Below the pieces are notes generated by a model. It was given only the letters and a program-made list of their open reading frames with translations. It did not search any database and was not told the origin of the DNA. The translations under genes and the position numbers were made by a program. Source: a virus. From it: a stretch of DNA of 64,000 nt. Location: positions 1-64,000 of IMG/VR virus record IMGVR_UViG_3300050015_000276; one strand, 5' to 3'. Shown here in pieces: positions 16,168 through 25,153 of the stretch (position 1 is its first letter; every line of letters starts with the position of its first letter).

Positions 16168-17220
16168 ATGCCACTAACTTTTCCAACCGGCAATATTAAC
16201 GACCGACAAGGTGCGAGCAATCCATTAAATGCTCTTGAAAGTAACGGTTATAATGTTAGCAGTTTTACTTATCCAATTGATCTCACCGCAGATCCTGGCG
16301 AAAACCACATGGTGGTTTTTTATATTAATGAATCAATAAATACTCAATTCCAAACTGTAAGTTCCAACGGTGCAGTAAATAACAAAAGAAACGATTTCAC
16401 AGGAAAAGTATCTCCCGTTTCTATATCACCTTCAAATACTGGCACAGTTGTACCAGGAACTCAATTAGGAAGCAATGAACCTGCAAAGGCAACAATTAAT
16501 AGTCAAGATAATACGACAACTGCTAATTTTCGACCTATTAGCCGAGTCGCAACAACTATTGCACTTTATATTCCCCCAATGGTCCAAACATCATACCAAA
16601 CATCATGGGATACTGTTGAATTTGGAGCCGCTGGTGGTGTAGCAAAAGCAATGATGAACAAAGGCGGTCCTGATATTCTTAGAGCATTGGGTGAAGTAGG
16701 TATTGGATCAATGGCGGGTTTAGTAGAAAGTGGAAAAGATGCCGCTAAAAGTAAATTGGGAATGAATCTTGAATTGGAAGCTGGAGTATCTTTTGGAACT
16801 CGGGCCGTAAGAAATCCCAATACTGAAATGCTATTCAGATCAATTGGATTCCGCGAATATCAATTCGATTTTAAATTTACACCACGTTCTGAACAAGAAG
16901 CAAAAGCTGTCCAAAATATCATTAAAGCTTTTAAATTTTATTCAGCACCAGAAATTCGTGTTGGTGCAAATACTCCCAGATTCTATATCTGGCCTGCCGA
17001 ATTCGATATTGAATTTTGGAGTAATGGAAAACTAAATTCATTCATTAATAAGATTTCCACTTGCGCGTGCGTTGATGTTACGGTAGATTATACAGGCGCA
17101 GGAGAGTGGAGTGCATTGAGGCCTGGTGATATCAATGGAATGGGCGTGCAAACTAATCTTCTTTTGAAATTTAAAGAATTGGAAATTATCACAAAGAATC
17201 GGATACTTCAGGGGTTTTAG
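16168..17220 (+). CDS. 48: gp48-like baseplate tail-tube cap
   Basis: The 350-aa protein starts MPLTFPTGNINDRQGASNPLNALESNGYNVSSFTYPIDL and contains TTIALYIPPMVQTSYQTSWDTVEFG, a pattern typical of gp48 in marine T4-like phages. The C-terminal half carries FRSIGFREYQFDFKFTPRSEQEA and a tail-tube-type sheet. In T4, gp48 sits on the hub and with gp54 starts tube polymerisation. First gene of the rightward baseplate operon, directly followed by gp53. Confidence 0.8.
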   Translation: MPLTFPTGNINDRQGASNPLNALESNGYNVSSFTYPIDLTADPGENHMVVFYINESINTQFQTVSSNGAVNNKRNDFTGKVSPVSISPSNTGTVVPGTQLGSNEPAKATINSQDNTTTANFRPISRVATTIALYIPPMVQTSYQTSWDTVEFGAAGGVAKAMMNKGGPDILRALGEVGIGSMAGLVESGKDAAKSKLGMNLELEAGVSFGTRAVRNPNTEMLFRSIGFREYQFDFKFTPRSEQEAKAVQNIIKAFKFYSAPEIRVGANTPRFYIWPAEFDIEFWSNGKLNSFINKISTCACVDVTVDYTGAGEWSALRPGDINGMGVQTNLLLKFKELEIITKNRILQGF

Positions 17221-17229
17221 GAATAATAA

Positions 17230-17760
17230 ATGACACAATTTTTTACCAAATATCCAAAAATCACCTATGATATCGATGGTACTGGAACTAATACTCGGCT
17301 GATTATCGATATCATTCATCGAGCAAAATTCATTGATATTGTTAAGTCCAATTTGGTCATTTTTTATCCTTATCATGTCAAAGAAGGTGAAACTCCAGAG
17401 ATCATCGCTCATAAATTATATGGATCTTCTCAATATTATTGGGTAGTTTTGTTGTCAAATAATATTATGGATTTATGGAGAGATTGGCCTCTTTCGTATG
17501 ACCAGATGCAACAATATTTGATTCATCGCTACGGTTCAGTACCAACATCACAAACTACCATAGATCATCATGAGGATAAATTTGGCAATTTCATTGATCT
17601 GGCAACTTACAATAATACCTTTTCACAAGGAAGTACTATTGTGTATGCTGACCAATATGCCTTTAGGTTGAATGAAGAAAAGAAATTGATAACATTGCCA
17701 GATCCCAAATATGTGACTCAAATAGAGAACGAATTAGACCAATTTTTTGTGGTGAATTAA
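17230..17760 (+). CDS. 53: gp53-like baseplate wedge protein
   Basis: Contains VFYPYHVKEGETPEIIAHKLYGSSQYYWVVLLSNNIMDLWRDWPLS, the LysM-like motif typical of gp53. 176 aa against 196 in T4. In the family it joins adjacent wedges around the hub. Spaced 9 bp from gp48 and 1 bp from the next gene. Confidence 0.85.
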   Translation: MTQFFTKYPKITYDIDGTGTNTRLIIDIIHRAKFIDIVKSNLVIFYPYHVKEGETPEIIAHKLYGSSQYYWVVLLSNNIMDLWRDWPLSYDQMQQYLIHRYGSVPTSQTTIDHHEDKFGNFIDLATYNNTFSQGSTIVYADQYAFRLNEEKKLITLPDPKYVTQIENELDQFFVVN

Positions 17761-17761
17761 A

Positions 17762-19015
17762 ATGGACTTCGCAACAGATTTCCAAATAAAAGAAATTGTC
17801 ATTGAAGGAATTAATGGTGTAGAAACAGACATCGTTAATCAAATGGCAGAACTGAATGTATATGAAGACATTCATACTTCATGTATAACTGCCAATATTG
17901 TTGTTGATGACGCACTGAACCAAATTAAAACTCTTCCTATCACCGGACATGAATGGATTAGATTTTCTTTCAGTACTCCCGGAAAACAAGAAATATCTTT
18001 ACATTTACGGATCTTTAAAATCGATTCCCGTGAATTGGAGAAAATGCATCGGCAGGTTTATGTTATTCATTGTGTGGATAATTTAGAATTTATCAACGCA
18101 CAGACGAGAATAAGTAAGGCATATAAAGGTAAATTGATTAGTGATATCGCAACAGATATACAAACCTATTTTCTTGGTTCAAATTTTAACTTTATCGAAA
18201 CTACAAGAAACTTACATCATATCATACCAGCCTATTGGACTCCTTTCAAGACATTAAATTTCTTGGCTGCAAGAGCCAACTCAATTCAATATGCCGGATC
18301 GAATTTCATTTATTACCAAACTGTAGATGGATTTAATTTTGTATCCATTGAAAAGCTTTGCGATTCTACACCACGTATTCATTATATGGTGCAACCTGCG
18401 AATATTAGAGAAGATAGTTCATCTGGACATTCTACACGAACTGTGGATGTTGATGAAGTGGCTATCCAATCATATAAGTTTGTAAATAACTTCGATACGT
18501 TAGATAATGTAACACACGGAATGTATACTAATCGTTTGTTGTGGTACGATATTCAAAATAAAACATTCGGTACAAACGATTTTAATTATTCGGATTCTTA
18601 CAACAAATATAAACATGTGGAGTTCAATAATGTGAAAGGTGGTAGTTCACAATTATGGACATCGAAATCTGATTTTGATAATGATGCTTATGGAGAAATG
18701 CGTTTTATGTCTACTGGACTTCCAAATCAAGAAAATTATCACCAGCAATGGATTCAACAAAGAATTTCGCAGATGCAGCAACTCCAGAATGTTAGTTTAC
18801 ATGTAACTGTTCCTGGAGATAGTGAACGTAGAGCCGGTAATATAGTTCAAATTACTTTACCATCTCCTGAAGCCAATATTGAAAATCAACTCCAAATTGA
18901 TGATTACTTTACGAATCGTTATTTGGTAGCTAGTGTTCGCCATCAACTAAATCGCCAACAATATACTACTTCAGTAGATTTAATAAAGGATTCTATTGCT
19001 TCTGTGTACCCCTAA
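17762..19015 (+). CDS. gp27-like baseplate central hub protein
   Basis: 417 aa. The N-terminal half (IKEIVIEGINGVETDIVNQMAELNVYEDIHTSCITANIVV, ITGHEWIRFSFSTPG) resembles the two tube-like beta-barrels of gp27/gpD-type hubs. VYVIHCVDNLEFINAQTRISKAYKGKLISDIATDIQ and LNFLAARANSIQYAGSNFIYYQT are typical of that family. It would form the trimer holding the gp5-like spike encoded 1 kb downstream. Assigned by pattern and position. Confidence 0.75.
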   Translation: MDFATDFQIKEIVIEGINGVETDIVNQMAELNVYEDIHTSCITANIVVDDALNQIKTLPITGHEWIRFSFSTPGKQEISLHLRIFKIDSRELEKMHRQVYVIHCVDNLEFINAQTRISKAYKGKLISDIATDIQTYFLGSNFNFIETTRNLHHIIPAYWTPFKTLNFLAARANSIQYAGSNFIYYQTVDGFNFVSIEKLCDSTPRIHYMVQPANIREDSSSGHSTRTVDVDEVAIQSYKFVNNFDTLDNVTHGMYTNRLLWYDIQNKTFGTNDFNYSDSYNKYKHVEFNNVKGGSSQLWTSKSDFDNDAYGEMRFMSTGLPNQENYHQQWIQQRISQMQQLQNVSLHVTVPGDSERRAGNIVQITLPSPEANIENQLQIDDYFTNRYLVASVRHQLNRQQYTTSVDLIKDSIASVYP

Positions 19016-19125
19016 AGTATTAATTCTTATAGATTTAAAATTATTCCTAAAATAGCTTGCTTTCCAGCTTGACACATGCTACAATGCTTGTGTAGCCTAT
19101 TAATGAATTTACTTAAAGATACTTT

Positions 19126-19392
19126 ATGCCTTATAACTTACCAGAACAATTAGGAAGAAGTTTGCCACAAATTGCATTAGATGTTCATATGACAACAACT
19201 GGATCATATGAAAGATCTGATAAAGACCAACAAGCAGATATTGAATTGCTTGGATATAAAATGGATCATTGGGAACCAACAGAAAATAAAAAAGATTTGG
19301 CTTTTGATAGAGCCGTATTAAATTTAATTGGTCTTGCGTGGGTTGAAACAGAATTAAAAAGAACTGAACATTATGAACTGTCCAATATGTAA
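19126..19392 (+). CDS. Hypothetical protein (88 aa)
   Basis: Acidic, with no recognised domain. A weak TTGACA at 19069-19074 lies upstream, but the -10 region is poor. Overlaps the next gene. One of four small genes inserted between hub genes. Confidence 0.55.
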   Translation: MPYNLPEQLGRSLPQIALDVHMTTTGSYERSDKDQQADIELLGYKMDHWEPTENKKDLAFDRAVLNLIGLAWVETELKRTEHYELSNM

Positions 19393-19648
19393 AACAAAGA
19401 TGAAAGCTGAAGTGAAATTAACTGGTGGATGTAGGGGACATGATAGTGGGTATCGTTGTTATTGTGACTCTGCCGATGTGCATATAGAATTTTCTTGTCC
19501 AAATTCTCAGACTGTTTTCTATAAAGATGGCAAATGGATCAAAAATAAAAAACGTTGTAAACAACCAAATTTGAATGTTAGTGAATTGTCGGATCAATAT
19601 TCATTAGCTCGGTGGTTATCAGAATATTATGTTCCTACTGAAGGATAA
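19373..19648 (+). CDS. Cys-rich zinc-ribbon-like protein (91 aa)
   Basis: MNCPICKTKMKAE at the start, then GGCRGHDSGYRCYCDSADVHIEFSCPNS and KKRCKQ. The N-terminal CxxC and the later CxC/Cys pairs suggest one structural zinc site. Similar small metal-binding proteins are common in phages. Function unknown. Confidence 0.6.
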   Translation: MNCPICKTKMKAEVKLTGGCRGHDSGYRCYCDSADVHIEFSCPNSQTVFYKDGKWIKNKKRCKQPNLNVSELSDQYSLARWLSEYYVPTEG

Positions 19649-19653
19649 GAAAT

Positions 19654-19764
19654 ATGAATAAATTATGGATGATATTGTGTGGTCGTTGTACCACATGTGG
19701 AGCCAAGAAAGTTTGGTTTAAGTCGTGTTTGTTATGTATGTTCGATTACATGAATAGGAAATAA
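19654..19764 (+). CDS. Small Cys-rich peptide (36 aa)
   Basis: An open frame from the ATG at 19654 contains ILCGRCTTCGAKKVWFKSCLLC, a complete CxxC...CxxC knuckle. Follows the previous stop by 5 bp after AGGATAAGA and ends just before the next GTG start. Confidence 0.5.
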   Translation: MNKLWMILCGRCTTCGAKKVWFKSCLLCMFDYMNRK

Positions 19765-19766
19765 AA

Positions 19767-20012
19767 GTGCTGGAATATCAAATAATTCTGATGGTTTATA
19801 TGTCGGCTCAAGGTGGTAGTTCAGTAAAGAAGATTATCCGAGGGTCTGATCGTGACAACATGGTAACAAAATTTAAATATATTTGTGATCTTGTCACCGA
19901 TAAAAGAAAAGTAAGAGAATTGGCATCCTGGGCTTTGGATAATAGCATTTCTGGAATTATTGTTGGGGTTGAAGGACTTTATGGTGTTGCCTATGTTAAG
20001 ATTTTGCCATAA
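19767..20012 (+). CDS. Hypothetical protein (81 aa)
   Basis: GTG start, two bases after the preceding stop. Mixed hydrophobic/basic sequence (KKIIRGSDRDNMVTKF, SWALDNSISGIIVGVEG). A late-type box overlaps its end. Function unknown. Confidence 0.5.
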   Translation: MLEYQIILMVYMSAQGGSSVKKIIRGSDRDNMVTKFKYICDLVTDKRKVRELASWALDNSISGIIVGVEGLYGVAYVKILP

Positions 20013-20015
20013 ATA
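20009..20015 (+). promoter_or_regulatory. Late-promoter-like box ATAAATA
   Basis: Reads CATAAATAGTAAT, 5 nt before the gp5-like ATG. Confidence 0.55.
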
Positions 20016-20020
20016 GTAAT

Positions 20021-21205
20021 ATGCCTGAACCTAATTTCATGGGCCATGAATTTATATGGTTCCATTGTTTTGTAGAAAACCGTCAAGATCCCGATATGTT
20101 AGGAAAAGTCCAGGTGAGAATACTTGGATTTCATAATCCCGACAAAAGCTTTTTACCTACAGATCAATTACTCTGGGCATACATAATGATGCCGGTGAAT
20201 TCAGCTTCTATTTCAGGAATTGGTACCAGTCCTAATGGAATAGTTCCTGGTTCCTGGTGTATAGGATTTTTCAGAGATGGATCAGCATGTCAAGATCCTA
20301 TAATTATCGGAACAATAGGTGGAATTCCTCAATTAGCTGCAAATCCTTCACTAGGTTTTAATGATCCTCGAAACGATTCAGAACTGACCGAAACCCTTCA
20401 GACCGCACCAAGACACATTGCAACTCGTAAATATCCCATTGATGGTTCTGGCGCTCAATTAGAAAATGCATCGCAAGGTGAAAATTATCCTTTAGTGAAT
20501 CAGTTAGGCGAGGCTGATACTAATAGAATAGCGCGTAACCAGAATATTGATAAAACCATTCTTTCAGTTGTAAAACAAATAATTGACACTAATGTTCCTA
20601 TTGCATTTGGTGGTACATGGTCAGAAAGTCCTTTATTCTACAATGGCATTTACCCATACACAATTGTTCAAGAATTTGAAGCTGGTAGTGTTAAAGTTAT
20701 TGATAATACTCCTGGTCATGAAGGTCAATTAGATATTGATCGTTCTGGAACATCTACTCAAATTCAAACTGATGGTTCAAAAGTTGAGAAGATTGTAAAG
20801 AATGGATATACGATTATTATGTCGGATAATCATGTTCATGTGATGGGGAATGAATTTGCGAGAACGGATCATGAGTATAATTTATCTGTTGGTGGTAGAT
20901 GGAATTTAGAGGTTTCTGGAAATATTAATATCAAATCTGGTTCTGGAGGTCTTTATCTTTCAGTGGCCGGTGATGCTAATATATCATCTTCTGGAAAATT
21001 AAATTTAGAATCTTCTGGAGATACCAATGTCAAAGCAACAGGAAATATTAATATTGGTTGTGATATTGGAAAGATAAGTATGGACGCGCTGGCCTTAAAT
21101 GTAAAAGCTAAAACTGCAATATTACTTGATGCGCCATTATTATCATTAAATTCTGGAAAAGCACTTACAATTAAACCAGTATCGAGTGATAAACCTAAAG
21201 CATAA
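20021..21205 (+). CDS. 5: gp5-like baseplate spike (OB fold and beta-helix, no lysozyme)
   Basis: The N-terminal ~130 aa is a VgrG/gp5-type OB domain: DPDMLGKVQVRILGFHNPDK, WAYIMMPV, VPGSWCIGFFRDGSACQDPIIIGTIGGIP. A middle linker is followed by a C-terminal beta-helix built of short repeats (VSGNINIKSGSG, VAGDANISSSGKLNLESSGDTNVKATGNINI). T4 gp5 has a lysozyme domain between these parts; none is visible here (394 aa against 575). It would form the membrane-piercing needle on the hub. Confidence 0.8.
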   Translation: MPEPNFMGHEFIWFHCFVENRQDPDMLGKVQVRILGFHNPDKSFLPTDQLLWAYIMMPVNSASISGIGTSPNGIVPGSWCIGFFRDGSACQDPIIIGTIGGIPQLAANPSLGFNDPRNDSELTETLQTAPRHIATRKYPIDGSGAQLENASQGENYPLVNQLGEADTNRIARNQNIDKTILSVVKQIIDTNVPIAFGGTWSESPLFYNGIYPYTIVQEFEAGSVKVIDNTPGHEGQLDIDRSGTSTQIQTDGSKVEKIVKNGYTIIMSDNHVHVMGNEFARTDHEYNLSVGGRWNLEVSGNINIKSGSGGLYLSVAGDANISSSGKLNLESSGDTNVKATGNINIGCDIGKISMDALALNVKAKTAILLDAPLLSLNSGKALTIKPVSSDKPKA

Positions 21206-21208
21206 ATA
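21202..21208 (+). promoter_or_regulatory. Late-promoter-like box ATAAATA
   Basis: Overlaps the gp5 stop codon and lies 5 nt before the fibre gene ATG. Confidence 0.55.
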
Positions 21209-21213
21209 TTGAT

Positions 21214-23196
21214 ATGCAAGCTGCCCAAAATACATTTGTCGAAAATCTACCTGTACTAATTGGAGATCCTGGAATAGCGGCATCTTCTATTACAGGAAGT
21301 ATAGTAGAATCACAAATTAGTTCGGTAAGTGCATTGTCAATTACGGGAACCATTAACGCATCACAAATTAATTCAGTAGATGCGTCCGATATTAATGGAA
21401 TTATAACAGCTTCAGTAATTGGTTACATTCAAGCATCCGGTATTAATGGTGTTATTAATGCTTCTACAATCGGTTATGTGACGGCATCATCTATAAGTGG
21501 CATTATTAATGCATCCACTATCGGTTATGTGGCGGCATCCGGTATTAATGGTATTATTAATGCTTCTACAATTGGATATGTCCAAGCTTCTGGAATATCC
21601 GGTGTTATTAATGCTTCTACAATTGGATATGTCCAAGCTTCTGGAATATCCGGAGTAATAACCGCTTCCGTGATTGGTTATGTGACGGCATCATCTATAA
21701 GTGGCATTATTAATGCATCCACTATCGGTTATGTGGCAGCATCATCTATAAGTGGTGTCATAACAGCATCTAGTATTGGACCAGTTAGTGCCTCGGCAAT
21801 ATATGGATTAATTGTTACTTCACAATTAGAATCTCAAATTATTAAATCTTTGGATTCCTTTGCGGAAAATATTGCCATAGTTCAAAGAGTTACTGTTTTG
21901 CCAACTACAGATGGTTTAACAGAAGGTGCATTGGCATTATTAACAACATCACATCCACCGGCATTATATATGAATCAAGGTGGAACTTGGACATTAGTTA
22001 CAGCATCTACCGCAATAACAGGACAAATAACAAGTGCTGATATTACAAATATTCAAGCATCACAAATTAATGGTTTAATTTTATCGGAACAAATATCTCA
22101 AATTCAAGCAAATCAAATTAATGGAGCAATAACAGCATCAGTAATAGGATTTATTGAATCTTCTGGAATATCTGGAGGAATTCAAGCATCACAAATAACA
22201 GCAGTTTTTGCATCACAAATTTCTGGTGCCATTACTACATCGGTGATTGGATATATTGCGGCATCTGGTATTTCTGGAGGAATTCAAGCATCACAAATTG
22301 GTTCAGTTTATGCTTCAACAATTAATGGGGCAATTACAGCTTCGGTGATTGGATATGTTGCGGCATCAGCGATTTCTGGTGACATTACAGCATCAGTAAT
22401 AGGTCCTATTAATGCATCACAAATTTCTGGAGCAATAGTTGCTTCTCAAATAAATTCAGTTTATGCTTCAACAATTTCTGGTGCCATTACAGCTTCAGTA
22501 ATTGGAACTATTAATGCATCTCAGATTAGTGGCTATATTCAAGCATCTCAGATTAATACGATTAATGCTGGATCAGTAACTATTATTGGTGGATTTTCTG
22601 GAAGTATTATTACATCTGGAACTATTGATGGTTCTTCTGTTAATTTGACAAATATAAATGCCAGTAATATTGTGACAGGAACATTGAATGCGTCTTTTAT
22701 TACTGCTGGTACTATAGGGGCTTCTGTTATATTTGGCGGAACAATAAGTGCAGATCAAATTACTGCCGGAACATTAACTGGCGTGAGCATCGATACGATT
22801 AAGGGATCATTACGTGTAACTTTAAATGTATCATATGGATTAACTATAAATAACGCAATAGCTGGCCAGGGTGCGCAATATAATTATGATGGTATTAATA
22901 TTACACACGGCTTATCTAGTGGACAATTTAGTACTAATGAAGTGTCTGTGGGAAATAATTATCAATATTCGTCAATGTCAAATGATGCTTTAATTATTAA
23001 TAGTTATTCAGTTATTAATGGTGTTAATGGATATTTTGTTGGTCCTGGTGTTAGTATCGGTACTGGTCCTGTAACGGCCGGATCTTTTGGATTTTGGGAT
23101 GGTACAGCATATTGGGCAGGTCTTACCGATACAGTTACTATAGGTGGAGTTGTATTAGTTTATAAGGCAGGTTTGTTATTTAGTCATACTCCATAA
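21214..23196 (+). CDS. Repeat-built tail fibre/spike protein (660 aa)
   Basis: Most of the protein is a regular 17-residue double repeat, for example INASTIGYVTASSISGI, which breaks into two ~8-residue turns of the type xASxIxGxI. Dozens of turns lie at about residues 15-210 and 270-450, interrupted by a segment (about 215-260) with SFAENIAIVQRVTVLPTTDGLTEGALALL. This is a beta-solenoid pattern. The last ~120 residues are non-repetitive and Gly/Tyr-rich and could be the receptor-binding or trimerisation tip. Likely a baseplate fibre or spike for host recognition. Confidence 0.7.
   Translation: MQAAQNTFVENLPVLIGDPGIAASSITGSIVESQISSVSALSITGTINASQINSVDASDINGIITASVIGYIQASGINGVINASTIGYVTASSISGIINASTIGYVAASGINGIINASTIGYVQASGISGVINASTIGYVQASGISGVITASVIGYVTASSISGIINASTIGYVAASSISGVITASSIGPVSASAIYGLIVTSQLESQIIKSLDSFAENIAIVQRVTVLPTTDGLTEGALALLTTSHPPALYMNQGGTWTLVTASTAITGQITSADITNIQASQINGLILSEQISQIQANQINGAITASVIGFIESSGISGGIQASQITAVFASQISGAITTSVIGYIAASGISGGIQASQIGSVYASTINGAITASVIGYVAASAISGDITASVIGPINASQISGAIVASQINSVYASTISGAITASVIGTINASQISGYIQASQINTINAGSVTIIGGFSGSIITSGTIDGSSVNLTNINASNIVTGTLNASFITAGTIGASVIFGGTISADQITAGTLTGVSIDTIKGSLRVTLNVSYGLTINNAIAGQGAQYNYDGINITHGLSSGQFSTNEVSVGNNYQYSSMSNDALIINSYSVINGVNGYFVGPGVSIGTGPVTAGSFGFWDGTAYWAGLTDTVTIGGVVLVYKAGLLFSHTP
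21310..22560 (+). repeat. Coding tandem repeats (51-bp period) in the fibre gene
   Basis: The 17-aa protein repeat is also visible in DNA. Two consecutive copies around 21560-21660 are nearly identical (each with TCTACAATTGGATATG and GCTTCTGGAATATCCGG), and GCATCATCTATAAGTGGCAT recurs at about 21484 and 21688. This indicates recent unit duplication. Confidence 0.8.
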
Positions 23197-23199
23197 ATA
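23193..23199 (+). promoter_or_regulatory. Late-promoter-like box ATAAATA
   Basis: Overlaps the fibre stop codon and lies 17 nt before the next gene's GTG. Confidence 0.5.
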
Positions 23200-23216
23200 T
23201 TATAAAGGAATATTTT

Positions 23217-24695
23217 GTGAAAATTTTTAATGTGAATTTTTTTGTTAGATTGAAGTTGACGAATATTATCGGCTCGGCAATTGGGCCTTTAGGAAAATTA
23301 TCAGATCTTCAGGTAGTTTTTAATTTGGTTCGTTGTTCTGAAAATGAATTAAACCAAGTAAAGACGACTGATTTGGGAAATGGTATGACATCATATCAGC
23401 CTCCCAATAATAATTTTGGAATGAAAACAATTGAGTTAGAAGATAATATTTGGAAAACTTTAATTTCTGAAATAGAAGATTGGAAACAATTTAATATTAG
23501 TGATCTTGAATGGGTTAATAATTTAAAAGAAGGAAAGAAAGATTTATTTCCTGTTGTAGAAATTCCTAAACCAAAAGAAATTTCTAATGTACAATTGGCT
23601 TCTGTGGCAAGGGAATTAAATGATGCTGAGTTGGCTATATCTTTATCAGATAAAGCAATTCTTGAGAGTGATTCTATTATTCCTTATCAGATAAAGGCTT
23701 CATGTTTGGGAGATCTTTGTAGACACGAAGAGGCTCTAAAAACAGTAGATGCTGGTTTATTAAAAGCTAAAAATGATGTAGAAGGACGTCAACTTTTACA
23801 TGAGAGGGGTTTCCAAAATCTTCTTTTAGGTAATTATGATGAGGGATGGAAATATTGGGAATATAGGACTCAGAGGAAAGAGCTTGGTGAAAATCTCGCA
23901 AAGGTTTGGCCTGGTATATTAGAATGGGATGGGTCTCCAAATCAGAGAGTTTTAGTTTGTGGTGAAAAGGGTTTAGGAGATAGTATTCTTTTTGGACGTT
24001 ATTTGGAAGTTTTACAAGAACGAAATTGCACTGTGCAATTTCTAGCCTCTAAAGCATCGGCTCCTATGGCCGGAATGTTAAAAGGATATCCTGGAGTTTA
24101 TGGAACATATTGTAATGAAGATGCGATTCCACCATTATCGCAATATTGGATAACATTAGAGAGTTTACCAAAATATACAACAGAAATTCCAGAACCTTTT
24201 AAATTTCTAATTCCATTAAATTGGAAAGCTTCAAGCCGCGATGGAAGAAATTTACGTGTTGGATTTTGTTGGCATGGTAATCTAGAATATTCAGCCTCCA
24301 AACAACGCCGGCCAGAGGATTTGAAATTTTGGGAACCAGTATTACAAGTACCCGGAGTAGATTTTATAAGTCTTCAATTGGGAGAACAAGGACCTTGTAA
24401 GACTTTATTACCAGCAACAAATAGTTTGCTGGATACAGTTAAGGAAATTTGTTCTTGTGATTTGGTTATTTCTACAGATACGGCGGTAGTTCATATGGCA
24501 GCAACAACAGGTATACCAACCTGGATGCCATTGCATTATTTGAATTATTGGCCTTGGATTAAAAAAGGCGAAACTGAAACGGTTTGGTATCCATCATTGA
24601 AGATTTATCGTCAAAAAGAAAATAATAATTGGGACCACCCATTTCAAAATATTGCAGAAGATCTCATAAAGGAGAGACTGAAAGGTTCCGAGTGA
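23217..24695 (+). CDS. TPR-glycosyltransferase (GT9-like) fusion (492 aa)
   Basis: GTG start after AAGGAA. Three parts: an N-terminal ~100 aa of unknown type; TPR-like helices (about 125-215; AELAISLSDKAILESDSIIPYQIKASCLGDLCRHEEAL); and a C-terminal domain resembling heptosyltransferase-type GT-B enzymes, with VLVCGEKGLGDSILFGRYLEVL, LRVGFCWHGN and CDLVISTDTAVVHMAATTGIPTWMPLHY. It would transfer a sugar from a nucleotide donor. In the tail cluster it may glycosylate a virion protein (such as the adjacent fibre) or alter host surface glycans. Substrate unknown. Confidence 0.75.
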   Translation: MKIFNVNFFVRLKLTNIIGSAIGPLGKLSDLQVVFNLVRCSENELNQVKTTDLGNGMTSYQPPNNNFGMKTIELEDNIWKTLISEIEDWKQFNISDLEWVNNLKEGKKDLFPVVEIPKPKEISNVQLASVARELNDAELAISLSDKAILESDSIIPYQIKASCLGDLCRHEEALKTVDAGLLKAKNDVEGRQLLHERGFQNLLLGNYDEGWKYWEYRTQRKELGENLAKVWPGILEWDGSPNQRVLVCGEKGLGDSILFGRYLEVLQERNCTVQFLASKASAPMAGMLKGYPGVYGTYCNEDAIPPLSQYWITLESLPKYTTEIPEPFKFLIPLNWKASSRDGRNLRVGFCWHGNLEYSASKQRRPEDLKFWEPVLQVPGVDFISLQLGEQGPCKTLLPATNSLLDTVKEICSCDLVISTDTAVVHMAATTGIPTWMPLHYLNYWPWIKKGETETVWYPSLKIYRQKENNNWDHPFQNIAEDLIKERLKGSE

Positions 24696-24706
24696 AATCT
24701 TCGTTT

Positions 24707-24735
24707 CCTGTACGGTACTCGTAATACCGTACAGG
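24707..24735 (+). terminator. Hairpin, probable terminator
   Basis: CCTGTACGGTA (24707-24717) is exactly complementary to TACCGTACAGG (24725-24735), loop CTCGTAA. A modest T-rich tract (TGTTTAT) follows. Confidence 0.6.
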
Positions 24736-24749
24736 TGTTTATAAAGATG

Positions 24750-24756
24750 CTAAATA
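24750..24756 (+). promoter_or_regulatory. Late-promoter-like box CTAAATA
   Basis: Lies between a terminator hairpin and the gp25 ATG (7 nt away). This is the marine T4-like variant of the late motif. Confidence 0.6.
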
Positions 24757-24763
24757 TATACAA

Positions 24764-25153
24764 ATGGTACAGAAACCTATATACTCAGATATTAGTCTGA
24801 CTTTTCGAGCAAATCCCGTTACTGGAGATGTTGTAAAACTCTATGACGAAGATTCGGTTAAAGCTTCTGTAATAAACTTAGTTATGACTATGAATTATGA
24901 AATACCATTTCATCCTGAAATTGGTTGTGCCGTACAAGCATCTCTTTTTGATAATATTAGTACAATGACGGCTATTAATATTCGGCGTTCTATTTCTGAT
25001 GTGCTCCAAAATTTTGAACCGCGAGTACAGGTTATTGATGTACAAGTATCCGTTTCACCAGATTCTAATGGTTATAATGCGTTAATAATTTTTCAGGTTA
25101 TTGGACAACCTACGTCCACAACGATTACTTTATTTCTAGAAAAGGAAAGATAA
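24764..25153 (+). CDS. 25: gp25-like baseplate wedge protein
   Basis: 129 aa (T4 gp25 is 132). The pattern YSDISLTFRANPVTGDVVKLYDEDSVKASVINLVMTMNYEIPFHPEIGCAVQASLFDN is the conserved gp25/gpW-type wedge core, including the EIPFxPxxG motif. It would nucleate the sheath and bind gp6 and gp53. It abuts gp6. Confidence 0.9.
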   Translation: MVQKPIYSDISLTFRANPVTGDVVKLYDEDSVKASVINLVMTMNYEIPFHPEIGCAVQASLFDNISTMTAINIRRSISDVLQNFEPRVQVIDVQVSVSPDSNGYNALIIFQVIGQPTSTTITLFLEKER

